Assembly (NCBI RefSeq): GCF_014650035.1
Contig: NZ_BMUE01000011.1
Location: 124,001-188,000, forward strand
DNA: 64,000 nt
DNA from: Streptomyces lucensis JCM 4490
Lineage (GTDB): Bacteria; Actinomycetota; Actinomycetes; Streptomycetales; Streptomycetaceae
Direction: 5' to 3'
Made by a program: the position numbers and the translations under genes. The notes beneath the pieces are model-generated. The model had not been told where the DNA came from, did not search any database, and saw only the letters and a program-made list of their open reading frames with translations. Each line of letters starts with the position of its first letter. Position 1 is the first letter of the stretch. This document shows positions 49,824 to 58,256 of the stretch, one piece after another.

Positions 49824-52220
49824 CTACTGCGGCACTCGGCGGTCGATCCACGTCCACACGAGCTCCAGGACGGCCGCCGCCACCGCCGCCACGCCGACCG
49901 CCGTCCACGGCATGGTGATGCCGACCAGCTTGAGGGCGAAGAAGTCCTGCAGGGCCGGCACGGCGAGGACGAGCAGGAACGACGCGCCCATCGCGGCCAC
50001 CAGGACCACCCGCCACCACGTGTAGGGGCGGGCGATGATCGCCAGCACCCACATGGAGATCAGGAACAGGGTCAGGGTGGCCGCGCTGGTCTCCGCGTCC
50101 AGGGCGCCGGGACCGGTGTAGTGGTGCCGGGCCAGCAGGTAGACCGCGAACGTCGCCGCTCCCGCCACCACACCGCCGGGGACCGCGTACCGCATCACCC
50201 GGCGCACGAAGTGCGGACGGGCCCGTTCCGTGTTGGGCGCCAGGGCCAGGAAGAAGGCCGGCACGCCGATGGTGAGGGTGGACAGCAGGGTCAGGTGCCG
50301 GGGCAGGAAGGGGTACTCCACCTGCCAGCACACCACCAGCAGCGCCAGCAGCACCGAGTAGACGGTCTTGACCAGGAACAGGGTCGCCACGCGCGTGATG
50401 TTGCCGATCACCCGGCGGCCCTCGCCCACCACCGACGGCAGGCTCGCGAAGCTGTTGTCCAGCAGGACGATCTGCGCGACCGCGCGCGTCGCCTCCGAGC
50501 CCGAGCCCATGGCCACACCGATGTCGGCGTCCTTCAGCGCGAGCACGTCGTTCACGCCGTCGCCCGTCATCGCGACCGTGTGCCCGCGCGACTGCAGCGC
50601 GCCGACCATGTCCCGCTTCTGCCGCGGGGTGACCCGCCCGAACACCGTGCCCGCGTCCAGCGCGGCCGCCATCCCGGCCGGGTCGGCGGGCAGCCGCCGG
50701 GCGTCCACCGCGCCGCCGTCCAGCCCCAGCTTGGCGGCGACCACGCCCACCGACACCGCGTTGTCCCCGGAGATGACCTTCGCGCGGACGTCCTGGTCCG
50801 CGAAGTAGCGCAGGGTGTCGGCCGCGTCGGACCGCAGCCGCTGTTCGAGGACGACCAGGGCGGTGGGGCGGGCGTCGCGGGCCGGCTCGGGGGCGTCGAG
50901 GTCGCGGTGGGCCCGGGCCAGCAGCAGGACGCGCAGCCCCTCTTCGTTGAGGCGCTCGGTCTCGGCGAGGGCCGGGTGCCCGGACTCGAGGAGGACGTCG
51001 GGGGCGCCCAGCAGCCAGGTGCTGGTCTCGCCGTCACCCTCGCTGAACGCGGCCCCGCTGTACTTGCGGGCGGAGGAGAACGGCAGCGACTCGACGCACC
51101 GCCACTCCTCGCTGTCGGGACAGGCGTCGATGATCGCCTGGAGCGAGGCGTTGGGGTGCGGGTCGGACTCGCCGAGGGCGCCGAGCACCTTGCGTACGTA
51201 CGTCTCGTCGGCCCCGTCCAGCGGCCGCAGCGCAGTCACGTCCATGCCGCCCTCGGTGAGCGTGCCGGTCTTGTCCAGACAGACGGTGTCGACGCGGGCC
51301 AGCCCCTCGATCGCCGGCAGCTCCTGCACCAGGCACTGTTTCCGCCCGAGCCGGATGACCCCCACGGCGAAGGCGACGGAGGTGAGCAGCACCAGCCCCT
51401 CGGGGACCATCGGCACGATTCCGCCGACCGTGCGGGCCACCGCGTCCTTGAACCCGTTGTTCTTGACCACGAGCTGGGTGACGACCAGGCCGATCGCCGC
51501 CGGGACCATCATCCAGGTGACGTACTTGAGGATCGTGGAGATGCCGGTGCGCAGCTCGGAGTGGACGAGGGTGAAGCGCGAGGCCTCCTCGGCGAGCTGG
51601 GCCGCGTAGGCCTCGCGGCCCACCTTGGTGGCCTGGAACGCGCCGCCGCCCGCGACCACGAAGCTGCCGGACATCACACGGTCGCCGGGGCGTTTGACGA
51701 CCGGGTCGGCCTCGCCGGTGAGCAGCGACTCGTCGACCTCCAGGCCCTCGGCCTCCACGCACGCCCCGTCGACCACGATCTTGTCGCCGGGGCCGATCTC
51801 CACCAGGTCGTCCAGGACGATCTCATGGGACGCCACCTCGGTGGCGACCCCGTCCCGCCGCACCGTCGGCCGGGCCTCCCCGATCACCGCGAGCGAGTCG
51901 AGGGTCTGCTTGGCGCGCCACTCCTGGACGATGCCGATGGCGGTGTTGGCGATGATCACGAAGCCGAACAGGCTGTCCTGGATCGGCGCGACGAACAGCG
52001 TGACGAGCCAGAGCACACCGATGATCGCGTTGAACCGGGTGAAGACGTTCGCGCGGACGATCTCGGCCACGGACCGGCTGCTGCGCACCGGCACGTCGTT
52101 GACCTGCCCGCGCGAGCGCCGCTGCGCCACCTCGGACGCGGTCAGCCCCCCTGGCCGGACCCGGGGCCCGGCCAGGGGATGGGCGGGGTCGAGCTCGGCA
52201 CCCGTATCGGTATGGCTCAT
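49824..52220 (-). CDS. P-type cation-transporting ATPase (CtpE-like, P2 type)
   Basis: A 798-aa P-type ATPase: TGE motif in SLLTGEADPVV (about 168), VPEGL in TM4 (MVPEGLVLL, 271-279), phosphorylation motif DKTGTLT (316-322), and GDGVND in the P domain. The M4 motif and QCLVQELPAIEGLARVDTVC resemble mycobacterial CtpE, a calcium exporter, more than heavy-metal pumps; no N-terminal metal-binding CxxC is present. Six to eight hydrophobic segments. ATG 52220 with TACCGT ending 7 nt upstream. Ion specificity is inferred. Confidence 0.88.
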   Translation of the reverse strand: MSHTDTGAELDPAHPLAGPRVRPGGLTASEVAQRRSRGQVNDVPVRSSRSVAEIVRANVFTRFNAIIGVLWLVTLFVAPIQDSLFGFVIIANTAIGIVQEWRAKQTLDSLAVIGEARPTVRRDGVATEVASHEIVLDDLVEIGPGDKIVVDGACVEAEGLEVDESLLTGEADPVVKRPGDRVMSGSFVVAGGGAFQATKVGREAYAAQLAEEASRFTLVHSELRTGISTILKYVTWMMVPAAIGLVVTQLVVKNNGFKDAVARTVGGIVPMVPEGLVLLTSVAFAVGVIRLGRKQCLVQELPAIEGLARVDTVCLDKTGTLTEGGMDVTALRPLDGADETYVRKVLGALGESDPHPNASLQAIIDACPDSEEWRCVESLPFSSARKYSGAAFSEGDGETSTWLLGAPDVLLESGHPALAETERLNEEGLRVLLLARAHRDLDAPEPARDARPTALVVLEQRLRSDAADTLRYFADQDVRAKVISGDNAVSVGVVAAKLGLDGGAVDARRLPADPAGMAAALDAGTVFGRVTPRQKRDMVGALQSRGHTVAMTGDGVNDVLALKDADIGVAMGSGSEATRAVAQIVLLDNSFASLPSVVGEGRRVIGNITRVATLFLVKTVYSVLLALLVVCWQVEYPFLPRHLTLLSTLTIGVPAFFLALAPNTERARPHFVRRVMRYAVPGGVVAGAATFAVYLLARHHYTGPGALDAETSAATLTLFLISMWVLAIIARPYTWWRVVLVAAMGASFLLVLAVPALQDFFALKLVGITMPWTAVGVAAVAAAVLELVWTWIDRRVPQ

Positions 52221-52227
52221 GCATTCG

Positions 52228-52233
52228 ACGGTA
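52228..52233 (-). promoter_or_regulatory. -10 element, leaderless start of the P-type ATPase
   Basis: On the minus strand TACCGT ends 7 nt before the ATG at 52220. Confidence 0.5.
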
Positions 52234-52326
52234 CGTGCCCGTGTGCCCCGCCACCCGCCGGAGTGAGCCGATTTCCGACCTGGGAAGGAGGGGTTCCCCG
52301 CGCGGTGTCCTGCGCTGGTTGTACCG

Positions 52327-52593
52327 CTACCCCGCGGCCGCGGCCTTCAGCGCCGCGTCCCTCTTGATCGCCGCGTCCCTCCTGCGCACGTACCAGATGC
52401 CGATCAGCCCCAGTCCGCCGCCGGCCAGGCAGGTCCACAGCCACCACAGGACCCCGTGGTCGTCGAACCAGCCGTAGAAGGGCAGCTGGACGAGGAAGAG
52501 CACGAACCACACGATCGTGCCGCCGGTGATGGTGGCGACCACGGGCCCCTCCAGGGGCTCCGGCGCCTCGTGCTTGGGGGTCCACTTGGCCAT
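52327..52593 (-). CDS. DUF2530 membrane protein
   Basis: An 88-aa protein with two hydrophobic helices (VVATITGGTIVWFVLFLVQLPFYGWF and LWWLWTCLAGGGLGLIGIWYV) and basic ends; MAKWTPKHEAPEPLEGPVV matches the actinobacterial DUF2530 family, unknown function, often beside the NCS2 permease. ATG 52593 has TAAGCT ending 6 nt before it. Confidence 0.82.
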   Translation of the reverse strand: MAKWTPKHEAPEPLEGPVVATITGGTIVWFVLFLVQLPFYGWFDDHGVLWWLWTCLAGGGLGLIGIWYVRRRDAAIKRDAALKAAAAG

Positions 52594-52599
52594 GCGCAC

Positions 52600-52605
52600 A
52601 GCTTA
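52600..52605 (-). promoter_or_regulatory. -10 element, leaderless start of the DUF2530 gene
   Basis: On the minus strand TAAGCT ends 6 nt before the ATG at 52593. Confidence 0.5.
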
Positions 52606-52669
52606 AGGGCCGCCGTGGTCTACGCGCGGAGATAGCGATCTGCCACTCATACGTTCATACTGAAACCGT

Positions 52670-52698
52670 TTGTCTTTGACCGCTTCTGATCGTAGGAA
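52670..52698 (+). promoter_or_regulatory. Promoter candidate for the purine permease
   Basis: TTGTCT and TAGGAA are 17 bp apart, close to the vegetative TTGACA/TAGGAT pattern of HrdB promoters; predicted start about 52705, 35 nt before the ATG. Confidence 0.55.
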
Positions 52699-52740
52699 AG
52701 TCCAACAGGCTCGGGGGAACCCGTTGGGATGAGGTCCCGC

Positions 52741-54192
52741 ATGTCCACCTCGGCACCCGCCAAGGCCCCCACCCCCGAGAAGCCGGGTGGCCCGGCCGCC
52801 TTCGGCCCCCTCGACCGCTACTTCCGCATCTCCGAGCGCAGCAGCACGATCGCCCGGGAGATCCGGGGCGGGTTCGCCACGTTCTTCGCGATGGCGTACA
52901 TCATCGTGCTGAACCCGATCATCCTCAGCAGCGCCAAGGACATGAACGGGCACCACCTGGACAACGCCCAGCTGGTGACGGCGACGGCGCTGACGGCCGC
53001 GTTCACCACGCTGCTGATGGGCGTCATCGGCAACGTGCCGATCGCGCTCGCCGCCGGCCTCGGCGTGAACTCGGTCGTCGCGCTCCAGCTGGCGCCCCGG
53101 ATGACCTGGCCGGACGCCATGGGCATGGTCGTGCTGGCCGGTTTCGTGGTGATGCTGCTGGTCGCCACGGGCCTGCGCGAGCGGGTGATGAACGCCGTGC
53201 CGTTCGGTCTGCGCAAGGCGATCGCGATCGGCATCGGCCTGTTCATCATGCTGATCGGCCTGGTCGACTCCGGCTTCGTCACCCGCATCCCGGACGTCGC
53301 CCAGACCACCGTCCCGCTCCAGCTCGGCGTGGGCGGCCACCTCACCGGCTGGCCGGTGCTGATCTTCGTCCTGGGCACGCTGCTCACGTTCGCGCTGATC
53401 GTGCGCAAGGTGCCGGGTGCGATCCTGATCTCGATCGTCGCCATGACCGTCCTCGCGATGATCGTCAACGCGGTCGCGACCATCCCGTCCTGGGGCCTGA
53501 CGGTCCCGAAGTGGCCCGGCAACCCGGTCGCCACCCCCGACTTCGGCCTGATCGGCCAGGTCAGTCTCTTCGGCGGCTTCTCCAAGGTCGGCGTGCTGAC
53601 CGGCGTCCTCTTCGTCTTCACGGTCCTGCTGTCGTGCTTCTTCGACGCGATGGGCACGATCATGGGCATCAGCGACGAGGCCAAGCTGACCGACGCCGAG
53701 GGCTACATGCCCGGCATCAACAAGGTCCTCTTCGTCGACGGCCTCGCGGTCGCGGCGGGCGGCGCCAGCTCCTCCTCCGCGACGACCGCGTTCGTGGAGT
53801 CCACGGCCGGCGTCGGCGAGGGCGCCCGCACGGGCCTCGCGAACGTCGTCACCGGCGCCCTGTTCGCGGTGGCGCTGTTCCTGACCCCGGTCGCCACGAT
53901 GGTCCCGTCCCAGGCGGCCACCCCGGCGCTGGTCGCGGTCGGCTTCCTGATCCTGTCGAACTCGATCAAGGAGATCGACTGGGCGGACTACACGATCGCC
54001 ATCCCGGCCTTCGTGACGATGCTGATGATGCCGTTCACCTACTCGATCACGAACGGCATCGGCATGGGCTTCATCACCTTCACCGTGCTGCGCCTGGCCG
54101 CCGGGCGGGCCAGGGAGATCCCGGCCGCGATGTACGTCGTCTCGGCGGTCTTCGCCTTCTACTACCTGATGCCGGCCCTGGGCCTGACCTGA
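52741..54192 (+). CDS. NCS2 purine permease (AzgA-like)
   Basis: A 483-aa inner-membrane transporter with about 13 hydrophobic segments. FATFFAMAYIIVLNPIILS, ALAAGLGVNSVVALQLAPRMTWPDAMGMV, and SCFFDAMGTIMGISDEAKLTDAEGYMPGINKVLFVDGLAVAAGGASSSSATTAFVESTAGVGEGARTG match the AzgA adenine/guanine/hypoxanthine family, including the conserved D-A-x-G and S-S-S-x-T-T-F-V-E loops. ATG 52741 has GAGG 6 nt upstream; ATG 52729 is an alternative. Probably proton-coupled uptake of purines. Confidence 0.93.
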   Translation: MSTSAPAKAPTPEKPGGPAAFGPLDRYFRISERSSTIAREIRGGFATFFAMAYIIVLNPIILSSAKDMNGHHLDNAQLVTATALTAAFTTLLMGVIGNVPIALAAGLGVNSVVALQLAPRMTWPDAMGMVVLAGFVVMLLVATGLRERVMNAVPFGLRKAIAIGIGLFIMLIGLVDSGFVTRIPDVAQTTVPLQLGVGGHLTGWPVLIFVLGTLLTFALIVRKVPGAILISIVAMTVLAMIVNAVATIPSWGLTVPKWPGNPVATPDFGLIGQVSLFGGFSKVGVLTGVLFVFTVLLSCFFDAMGTIMGISDEAKLTDAEGYMPGINKVLFVDGLAVAAGGASSSSATTAFVESTAGVGEGARTGLANVVTGALFAVALFLTPVATMVPSQAATPALVAVGFLILSNSIKEIDWADYTIAIPAFVTMLMMPFTYSITNGIGMGFITFTVLRLAAGRAREIPAAMYVVSAVFAFYYLMPALGLT

Positions 54193-54239
54193 CCGGCCCC
54201 GTCCGGGAGGCCGGGCGCCACGTCACGTCCGGGTGGCCC

Positions 54240-54255
54240 GGCGTCACGTGACGCC
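54240..54255. other. 16-bp perfect palindrome at the RHH gene stop
   Basis: GGCGTCACGTGACGCC is self-complementary and covers the stop codon of the leftward RHH gene, between convergent genes. It could be a protein-binding site or a short terminator stem; no T-tract follows. Confidence 0.5.
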
Positions 54256-54426
54256 GTAGAACCTCTCGGTCTCCTCGACGGCGGTCTGGAACCGTTCGTC
54301 GAAGTCGTCGCGGATGAGCGTGCGGACCACATAGTCCTGCACGCTCATGCCTCTTTTCGCCGCGTGGTGCCGGAGCCTTTCGAGCAGCTCCCCGTCGATG
54401 CGCAGGCTGAGCACGGTGGTCCCCAT
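54244..54426 (-). CDS. Ribbon-helix-helix protein (antitoxin-like), orphan
   Basis: A 60-aa protein: MGTTVLSLRIDGELLERLRHHAAKRGMSVQDYVVRTLIRDDFDERFQTAVEETERFYGVT. The strand TVLSLRI followed by two helices is the RHH/CopG DNA-binding fold of many antitoxins. No toxin gene lies beside it, so it may be a solitary regulator. The start ATG is uncertain because no SD is clear; the frame is open to 54483. Confidence 0.75.
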   Translation of the reverse strand: MGTTVLSLRIDGELLERLRHHAAKRGMSVQDYVVRTLIRDDFDERFQTAVEETERFYGVT

Positions 54427-54546
54427 GCGTACGAGGGTCGCCACATCCGGCCATCCCGGCGTCACTTTCCGGAATCGACTCACTCGTTCGGGTGATCATC
54501 GAGCGCAGTGGCCAGGGTCACGGGCGCGGTGTGCGTGTCCCGTTGG

Positions 54547-54578
54547 TCTTTAGCCAGGGTAATGAGTTAGGCTAAAGA
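54547..54578. promoter_or_regulatory. Operator-like inverted repeat before the MarR gene
   Basis: Perfect 9-bp arms TCTTTAGCC and GGCTAAAGA separated by 14 bp, with inner TAA...TTA also symmetrical. It ends 2 bp before the ATG and contains the -10 hexamer TAGGCT, so binding would block transcription: typical MarR autoregulation. Confidence 0.75.
54568..54573 (+). promoter_or_regulatory. -10 element, leaderless start of the MarR gene
   Basis: TAGGCT ends 7 nt before the ATG at 54581. Confidence 0.55.
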
Positions 54579-54580
54579 AC

Positions 54581-55018
54581 ATGCCGGACCTCACCCATGG
54601 CGACGACGCGGCCGCCGTGAACGCCCTCCGCTCCGCCGTGATGCGGCTGTCCCGTCGGCTCAAGCACCAGCGGGTCGACGAGTCGCTGAGCCCCACCGAG
54701 ATGTCGGTGCTCGGCACCCTCGCGCGCTGCGGCTCGGCCACCCCGGGCGAGCTGGCCCGCAAGGAGCACGTGCAGCCGCCGTCGATGACCCGCATCGTCG
54801 CGCTGCTCGAAGCCAAGGGCCTGGTCCGGCTGGAGCCGCACCCGGAGGACCGGCGCCAGAAGGTCGTCACCCAGACCGAGCAGGCCGAGGCGATGCTCGA
54901 GGAGAGCCGCCGCAAGCGCAACGCGTTCCTGGCGGGCCTCGTCGAGGGCCTGGACGAGGACGAGTGGGCCGCCCTGCGCGCCGCCGCCCCCGTGCTGGAG
55001 AAGCTCGCCCACCTGTAA
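54581..55018 (+). CDS. MarR-family transcriptional regulator
   Basis: A 145-aa winged-helix regulator: AVMRLSRRLKHQRVDESLSPTEMSVLGTLARCGSATPGELARKEHVQPPSMTRIVALLEAKGLVRLEPHPEDRRQKVVTQTEQ contains the recognition helix QPPSMTRIVALLE and the wing DRRQKVV. It should repress itself and the MFS gene 28 bp downstream until a small ligand binds. Strong operator-like palindrome precedes it. Confidence 0.93.
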   Translation: MPDLTHGDDAAAVNALRSAVMRLSRRLKHQRVDESLSPTEMSVLGTLARCGSATPGELARKEHVQPPSMTRIVALLEAKGLVRLEPHPEDRRQKVVTQTEQAEAMLEESRRKRNAFLAGLVEGLDEDEWAALRAAAPVLEKLAHL

Positions 55019-55046
55019 GCACACCTATCTAGGAGGCGAACCACTT

Positions 55047-56381
55047 TTGAGTACGGGACCCGGAGCAGCTTCCGCACCCGCACCGTCCACCACCCGCGAG
55101 CCCCGCTCCATGTTCAGCTCGCTGAAGGTCCGGAACTACCGGCTCTTCTTCCTCGGCCAGGTCGTCTCGAACACCGGCACCTGGATGCAGCGCATCGCCC
55201 AGGACTGGCTCGTGCTCAGCCTCACCGGCTCGTCGGCGGCCGTCGGCATCACCACGGCCCTGCAGTTCCTGCCGATGCTCCTGTTCGGCCTGTACGGCGG
55301 CGTCCTGGTCGACCGCCTGCCCAAGCGACCCACCCTGCTGGTCACCCAGTCGGCCATGGCCGTCACGGGCCTCGCGCTCGCCTTCCTGACCCTCTCCGGG
55401 CACGTCCAGGTCTGGCACGTCTACGTCGCCGCCTTCGCCGTCGGCCTCGCCACGGTCGTCGACAACCCGGCCCGGCAGTCCTTCGTCTCCGAGATGGTCG
55501 GCCCCGGCCAGCTGCAGAACGCGGTCAGCCTCAACTCCGCGAACTTCCAGTCGGCCCGGCTGGTCGGCCCCGCGGTCGCCGGCCTCATGATCACCGGGGT
55601 GGGCACCGGCTGGGCCTTCCTCGCCAACGGCCTGTCCTTCGCCGCGCCCATCGCCGGCCTGCTCCTGATGCGGGCCCACGAACTGCACGTCGTCGAGCGG
55701 GCGCCGCGCGGCAAGGGCCAGCTGCGGGAGGGGCTGGACTACGTGGCGAAGCGGCCGGAGCTGATCTGGCCGATCGTCCTGGTCGGATTCATCGGCACCT
55801 TCGGCTTCAACTTCCCGGTGTGGCTGTCCGCCTACGCGGACGACGTCTTCCACTCCGGCGCCGGCTCCTACAGCCTCTTCAACACCCTGATGGCCGTCGG
55901 CTCCCTGGGCGGCGCCCTGCTGGCCGCCCGGCGCGGCACGGCCCGGCTGCGCGTCCTGATCGCCGCCGCGCTGGCCTTCGGCACGCTGGAGACCGTGGCG
56001 GCGGTGGCCCCGTCGTACTGGCTCTTCGCGCTGCTCATGATCCCGATCGGCGTCTTCGGCCTGACCGTGAACGTCACCGCGAACACCGCCGTGCAGATGG
56101 CCACCGACCCGGCCATGCGCGGCCGGGTGATGGCCCTGTTCATGATGGTGTTCATGGGCGGAACGCCGCTGGGCGCGCCGGTCGTCGGCTGGGTCACCGA
56201 CACCTACGGCGCCCGGATCGGCTTCGCCCTCGGCGGTGTGGTCTCGGCCGTGGCCGCGGCCACGATCGGCCTGATCCTGGCCCGCGTCGGCGGGCTGCGC
56301 CTCGCGGTGGGCTGGCACCGCGGCCACCCGCGGGTCACCTTCGTCCCGCGCGAGCGCGAGGCGCTGGCGACCGCCGCCTGA
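55047..56381 (+). CDS. MFS efflux transporter (MarR-linked)
   Basis: A 444-aa 12-helix exporter of the MFS_3/EntS type: KVRNYRLFFLGQVVSNTGTWMQRIAQDWLVLSLTGSSAAVGITTALQFLPMLLFGLYGGVLVDRLPKRP is the typical start, then VDNPARQSFVSEMVGPGQLQNAVSLNSANFQSARLVGPAVAGL, and MATDPAMRGRVMALFMMVFMGGTPLGAPVVGW. TTG 55047 has AGGAGG about 10 nt upstream. Cotranscribed with marR, so likely drug or metabolite export under its control. Confidence 0.9.
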   Translation: MSTGPGAASAPAPSTTREPRSMFSSLKVRNYRLFFLGQVVSNTGTWMQRIAQDWLVLSLTGSSAAVGITTALQFLPMLLFGLYGGVLVDRLPKRPTLLVTQSAMAVTGLALAFLTLSGHVQVWHVYVAAFAVGLATVVDNPARQSFVSEMVGPGQLQNAVSLNSANFQSARLVGPAVAGLMITGVGTGWAFLANGLSFAAPIAGLLLMRAHELHVVERAPRGKGQLREGLDYVAKRPELIWPIVLVGFIGTFGFNFPVWLSAYADDVFHSGAGSYSLFNTLMAVGSLGGALLAARRGTARLRVLIAAALAFGTLETVAAVAPSYWLFALLMIPIGVFGLTVNVTANTAVQMATDPAMRGRVMALFMMVFMGGTPLGAPVVGWVTDTYGARIGFALGGVVSAVAAATIGLILARVGGLRLAVGWHRGHPRVTFVPREREALATAA

Positions 56382-56395
56382 ACGTCCCGTCCCGG

Positions 56396-56418
56396 GGGGT
56401 CCTACAGGACCCTCCGGG
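56396..56418. terminator. Short hairpin between convergent MFS and GNAT genes
   Basis: GGGGGGTCC-TACA-GGACCCTCC forms an eight-to-nine-bp stem that overlaps the GNAT stop codon; a possible shared terminator. Confidence 0.45.
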
Positions 56419-56917
56419 CCAGTACCTGTCCCGGCCACTCGTCCTCGCCGTGGGTGTAGGGCTCGGTGCGGATGAAGCCGTTGCCCTCGTAATAGGCGAC
56501 CAGCTTGCCGTCGTCGCCCGCGTAGCAGTCGACGCGCAGCAGCGAGATCCCCGCCCGCCGGGTCACCTCGACCGCGTGGGCGAGCAGCGCCGCACCGGCG
56601 CCCAGGCCCTTGAAACGGCGGTCGGTGGCGAACAGGTGGATGTACCGCTCGGGCTCGTCCGCGGGCTCCAGATAGGGTCCCGGGCCCTTGCTGAGGGTAA
56701 GCGTGGCCGCCGGGGTGCCGTCTATCTCGGCGAAGTAGGGCGTGCCCTCGGCCGCGTACCGCTGCACCAGCTCCACCGCCCGGTCACTGCCCGACCAGGA
56801 CTCCGTCCCCCACTGCCGGGTGCGCCCCTGGGAGACCAGCCACTCCACGGCGCTGTCGAGCATGCCGAGGATGAGCGGAGCGTCGTCGGGGCCGCCTTCA
56901 CGAATCCTGATCGTCAT
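56402..56917 (-). CDS. GNAT-family N-acetyltransferase
   Basis: A 171-aa acetyltransferase: MTIRIREGGPDDAPLILGMLDSAVEWLVSQGRTRQWG at the N-terminus, then FATDRRFKGLGAGAALLAHAVEVTRRAGISLLRVDCYAGDDGKLVAYYEGNGF with the acetyl-CoA loop (RRFKGLGAG) and the C-terminal aromatic motif. Substrate unknown. ATG 56917 begins the domain. It lies just upstream of the Uma2 gene's stop. Confidence 0.87.
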   Translation of the reverse strand: MTIRIREGGPDDAPLILGMLDSAVEWLVSQGRTRQWGTESWSGSDRAVELVQRYAAEGTPYFAEIDGTPAATLTLSKGPGPYLEPADEPERYIHLFATDRRFKGLGAGAALLAHAVEVTRRAGISLLRVDCYAGDDGKLVAYYEGNGFIRTEPYTHGEDEWPGQVLARRVL

Positions 56918-56983
56918 GATCTACATCATGCACATGCCCGTTTTGGCGCGGTGGGGGTTTTTCCGGCGGCCGGTGCCGGGCGC

Positions 56984-57568
56984 TCAGTCGCGGGGGAACT
57001 CGTCCGTCTTGAGGACGAGACCGACTGGGGTGCCCAGGAGGTCGAGCTCCTCGCCGAAGTCGGCCTTCGCCTCGCGGGCGTACCGGCCGTCGTTGGGGTG
57101 GGTGCAGACGAGGCACTCGCCTTTGTACGGGTCGGCGATGACGTACACGGGAACCTCGGCCTTGGCGTAGGCGGTCTTCTTCGAGCCGTAGTCGTTGGCG
57201 GCGGTGCCCCCGGAGATGACCTCGGCGACGAAATCGACATCCGAGCACCGCCAGCGGCCCTCCGTCTTGACTGCGCCCTCCGCGATCACCGGCACGTCGG
57301 TCGCGAACCCGTTGAGGTGTCCCGGGTAGTCGATGCGCACGTCGGACATCACGCGCCTGCGGGGGTACTTGGCCCGCAGCTGCTCGACGATGTCCAGGAC
57401 GATCTCCCAGTGGGTGTCCCGCTGTGGCGACACGAAGACGGTCCCCTCGACGATCTCGACCTTGTATCCCTCGGGGACGGGCATCTTCTCGAGCCGCTCG
57501 AACATCTCGTCGAGCGTGATCGTATTGTCGCTCTCGGCCATCGCGATCCTGTCTTCGAGGACGGTCAT
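56984..57568 (-). CDS. Uma2-family PD-(D/E)XK protein, copy 1
   Basis: A 194-aa Uma2-family protein, an abundant actinobacterial and cyanobacterial group with a restriction-endonuclease-like fold: EGYKVEIVEGTVFVSPQRDTHWEIV, MSDVRIDYPGHLNGFATDVPVIA, DVDFVAEVISGGTAANDYGSKKTAYAKAEVPVYVIADP. The Asp in ATDV and Glu/Lys in AEV...K positions are candidate catalytic residues. ATG 57568 has GGGGAGG 8 nt upstream. A paralogue with the same 65-bp upstream region is at 61099. Confidence 0.85.
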   Translation of the reverse strand: MTVLEDRIAMAESDNTITLDEMFERLEKMPVPEGYKVEIVEGTVFVSPQRDTHWEIVLDIVEQLRAKYPRRRVMSDVRIDYPGHLNGFATDVPVIAEGAVKTEGRWRCSDVDFVAEVISGGTAANDYGSKKTAYAKAEVPVYVIADPYKGECLVCTHPNDGRYAREAKADFGEELDLLGTPVGLVLKTDEFPRD

Positions 57569-57633
57569 CGTGGCGTTCCTCCCCGGCTGCCCCACGAGCG
57601 TGCGCAGCCGCGCGGTACAACGATACGCACGGT
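57569..57633 (-). promoter_or_regulatory. Conserved 65-bp upstream region of Uma2 copy 1
   Basis: Identical to 61690-61754 at about 60 of 65 positions. It includes the SD GGGGAGG and, on the minus strand, TATCGT at 57625-57620, a possible -10 element. Confidence 0.6.
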
Positions 57634-57673
57634 CGCCCGGTCACCCCGGGACGTGCGGCGGGAGACTGGCGGC

Positions 57674-58246
57674 ATGAGACTCTTCGCCGCCGTACTGCCC
57701 CCGGACGACGTCACCGACGCGCTCGCCCGTGAGGTCGCCGCGTTGCGCGGGCTCCCCGGGGCGGACGGTCTGCGCTGGACCGGGCGCCCCGGCTGGCACT
57801 TCACGCTCGCGTTCTACGGCGAGGTCGCCGACGAGCTGGTGCCCGGCCTGACGGACCGCCTGGCCTGGGCCGCCCACCGTGCGGCCCCCTTCGGGCTGGC
57901 ACTCGCCGGCGGCGGTCAGTTCGGGCACGGCAGGGCGCTGTGGGCGGGGGCCACGGGAGACGTGGAGGCCCTGCGGCTGCTGGCCGGCCGGGCGGAGTCG
58001 GCGGCCCGCAAGGCGGGGGTCCCGATGAGCGGGCACCGTCGCTACCAGCCCCACCTGACGGTGGCCCGCAGCCGGGACGCCGTCGACGTACGGCCCCACG
58101 TGGACCTGCTCAGGGAGTTCACCGGCCCGGCCTGGACCGTCACCGACCTGGCGCTGGTGCGCAGCCACCTGCCGAGGTCCGGGGTGCCGGGGGAACAGCC
58201 CCGGTACGAGACGGTCGGCCGCTGGGCACTGGGCGGGGCCGGTTAG
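57674..58246 (+). CDS. thpR: RNA 2',3'-cyclic phosphodiesterase (2'-5' RNA ligase family)
   Basis: A 190-aa 2H phosphoesterase with two HxTx motifs: HFTL (42-45) and HLTV (127-130). MRLFAAVLPPDDVTDALAREVAALRG and the late RSHLPRSGVPGEQPRYETVGRW are typical ThpR sequence. It opens 2',3'-cyclic phosphates or ligates RNA in vitro; cellular role unclear. The stop codon TAG forms part of the -10 hexamer of the tiny downstream ORF. Confidence 0.92.
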   Translation: MRLFAAVLPPDDVTDALAREVAALRGLPGADGLRWTGRPGWHFTLAFYGEVADELVPGLTDRLAWAAHRAAPFGLALAGGGQFGHGRALWAGATGDVEALRLLAGRAESAARKAGVPMSGHRRYQPHLTVARSRDAVDVRPHVDLLREFTGPAWTVTDLALVRSHLPRSGVPGEQPRYETVGRWALGGAG

Positions 58247-58249
58247 TCT
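58244..58249 (+). promoter_or_regulatory. -10 element, leaderless start of the 28-aa ORF
   Basis: TAGTCT ends 7 nt before the GTG at 58257. Its first three bases are the stop codon of the preceding thpR gene. Confidence 0.5.
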
Positions 58250-58256
58250 CGGACAC

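Noticed and set aside
54244..54483. The RHH gene as half of a toxin-antitoxin pair
   Set aside because: Neighbours are a purine permease and a MarR regulator; no PIN, RelE, MazF or similar toxin frame adjoins it.
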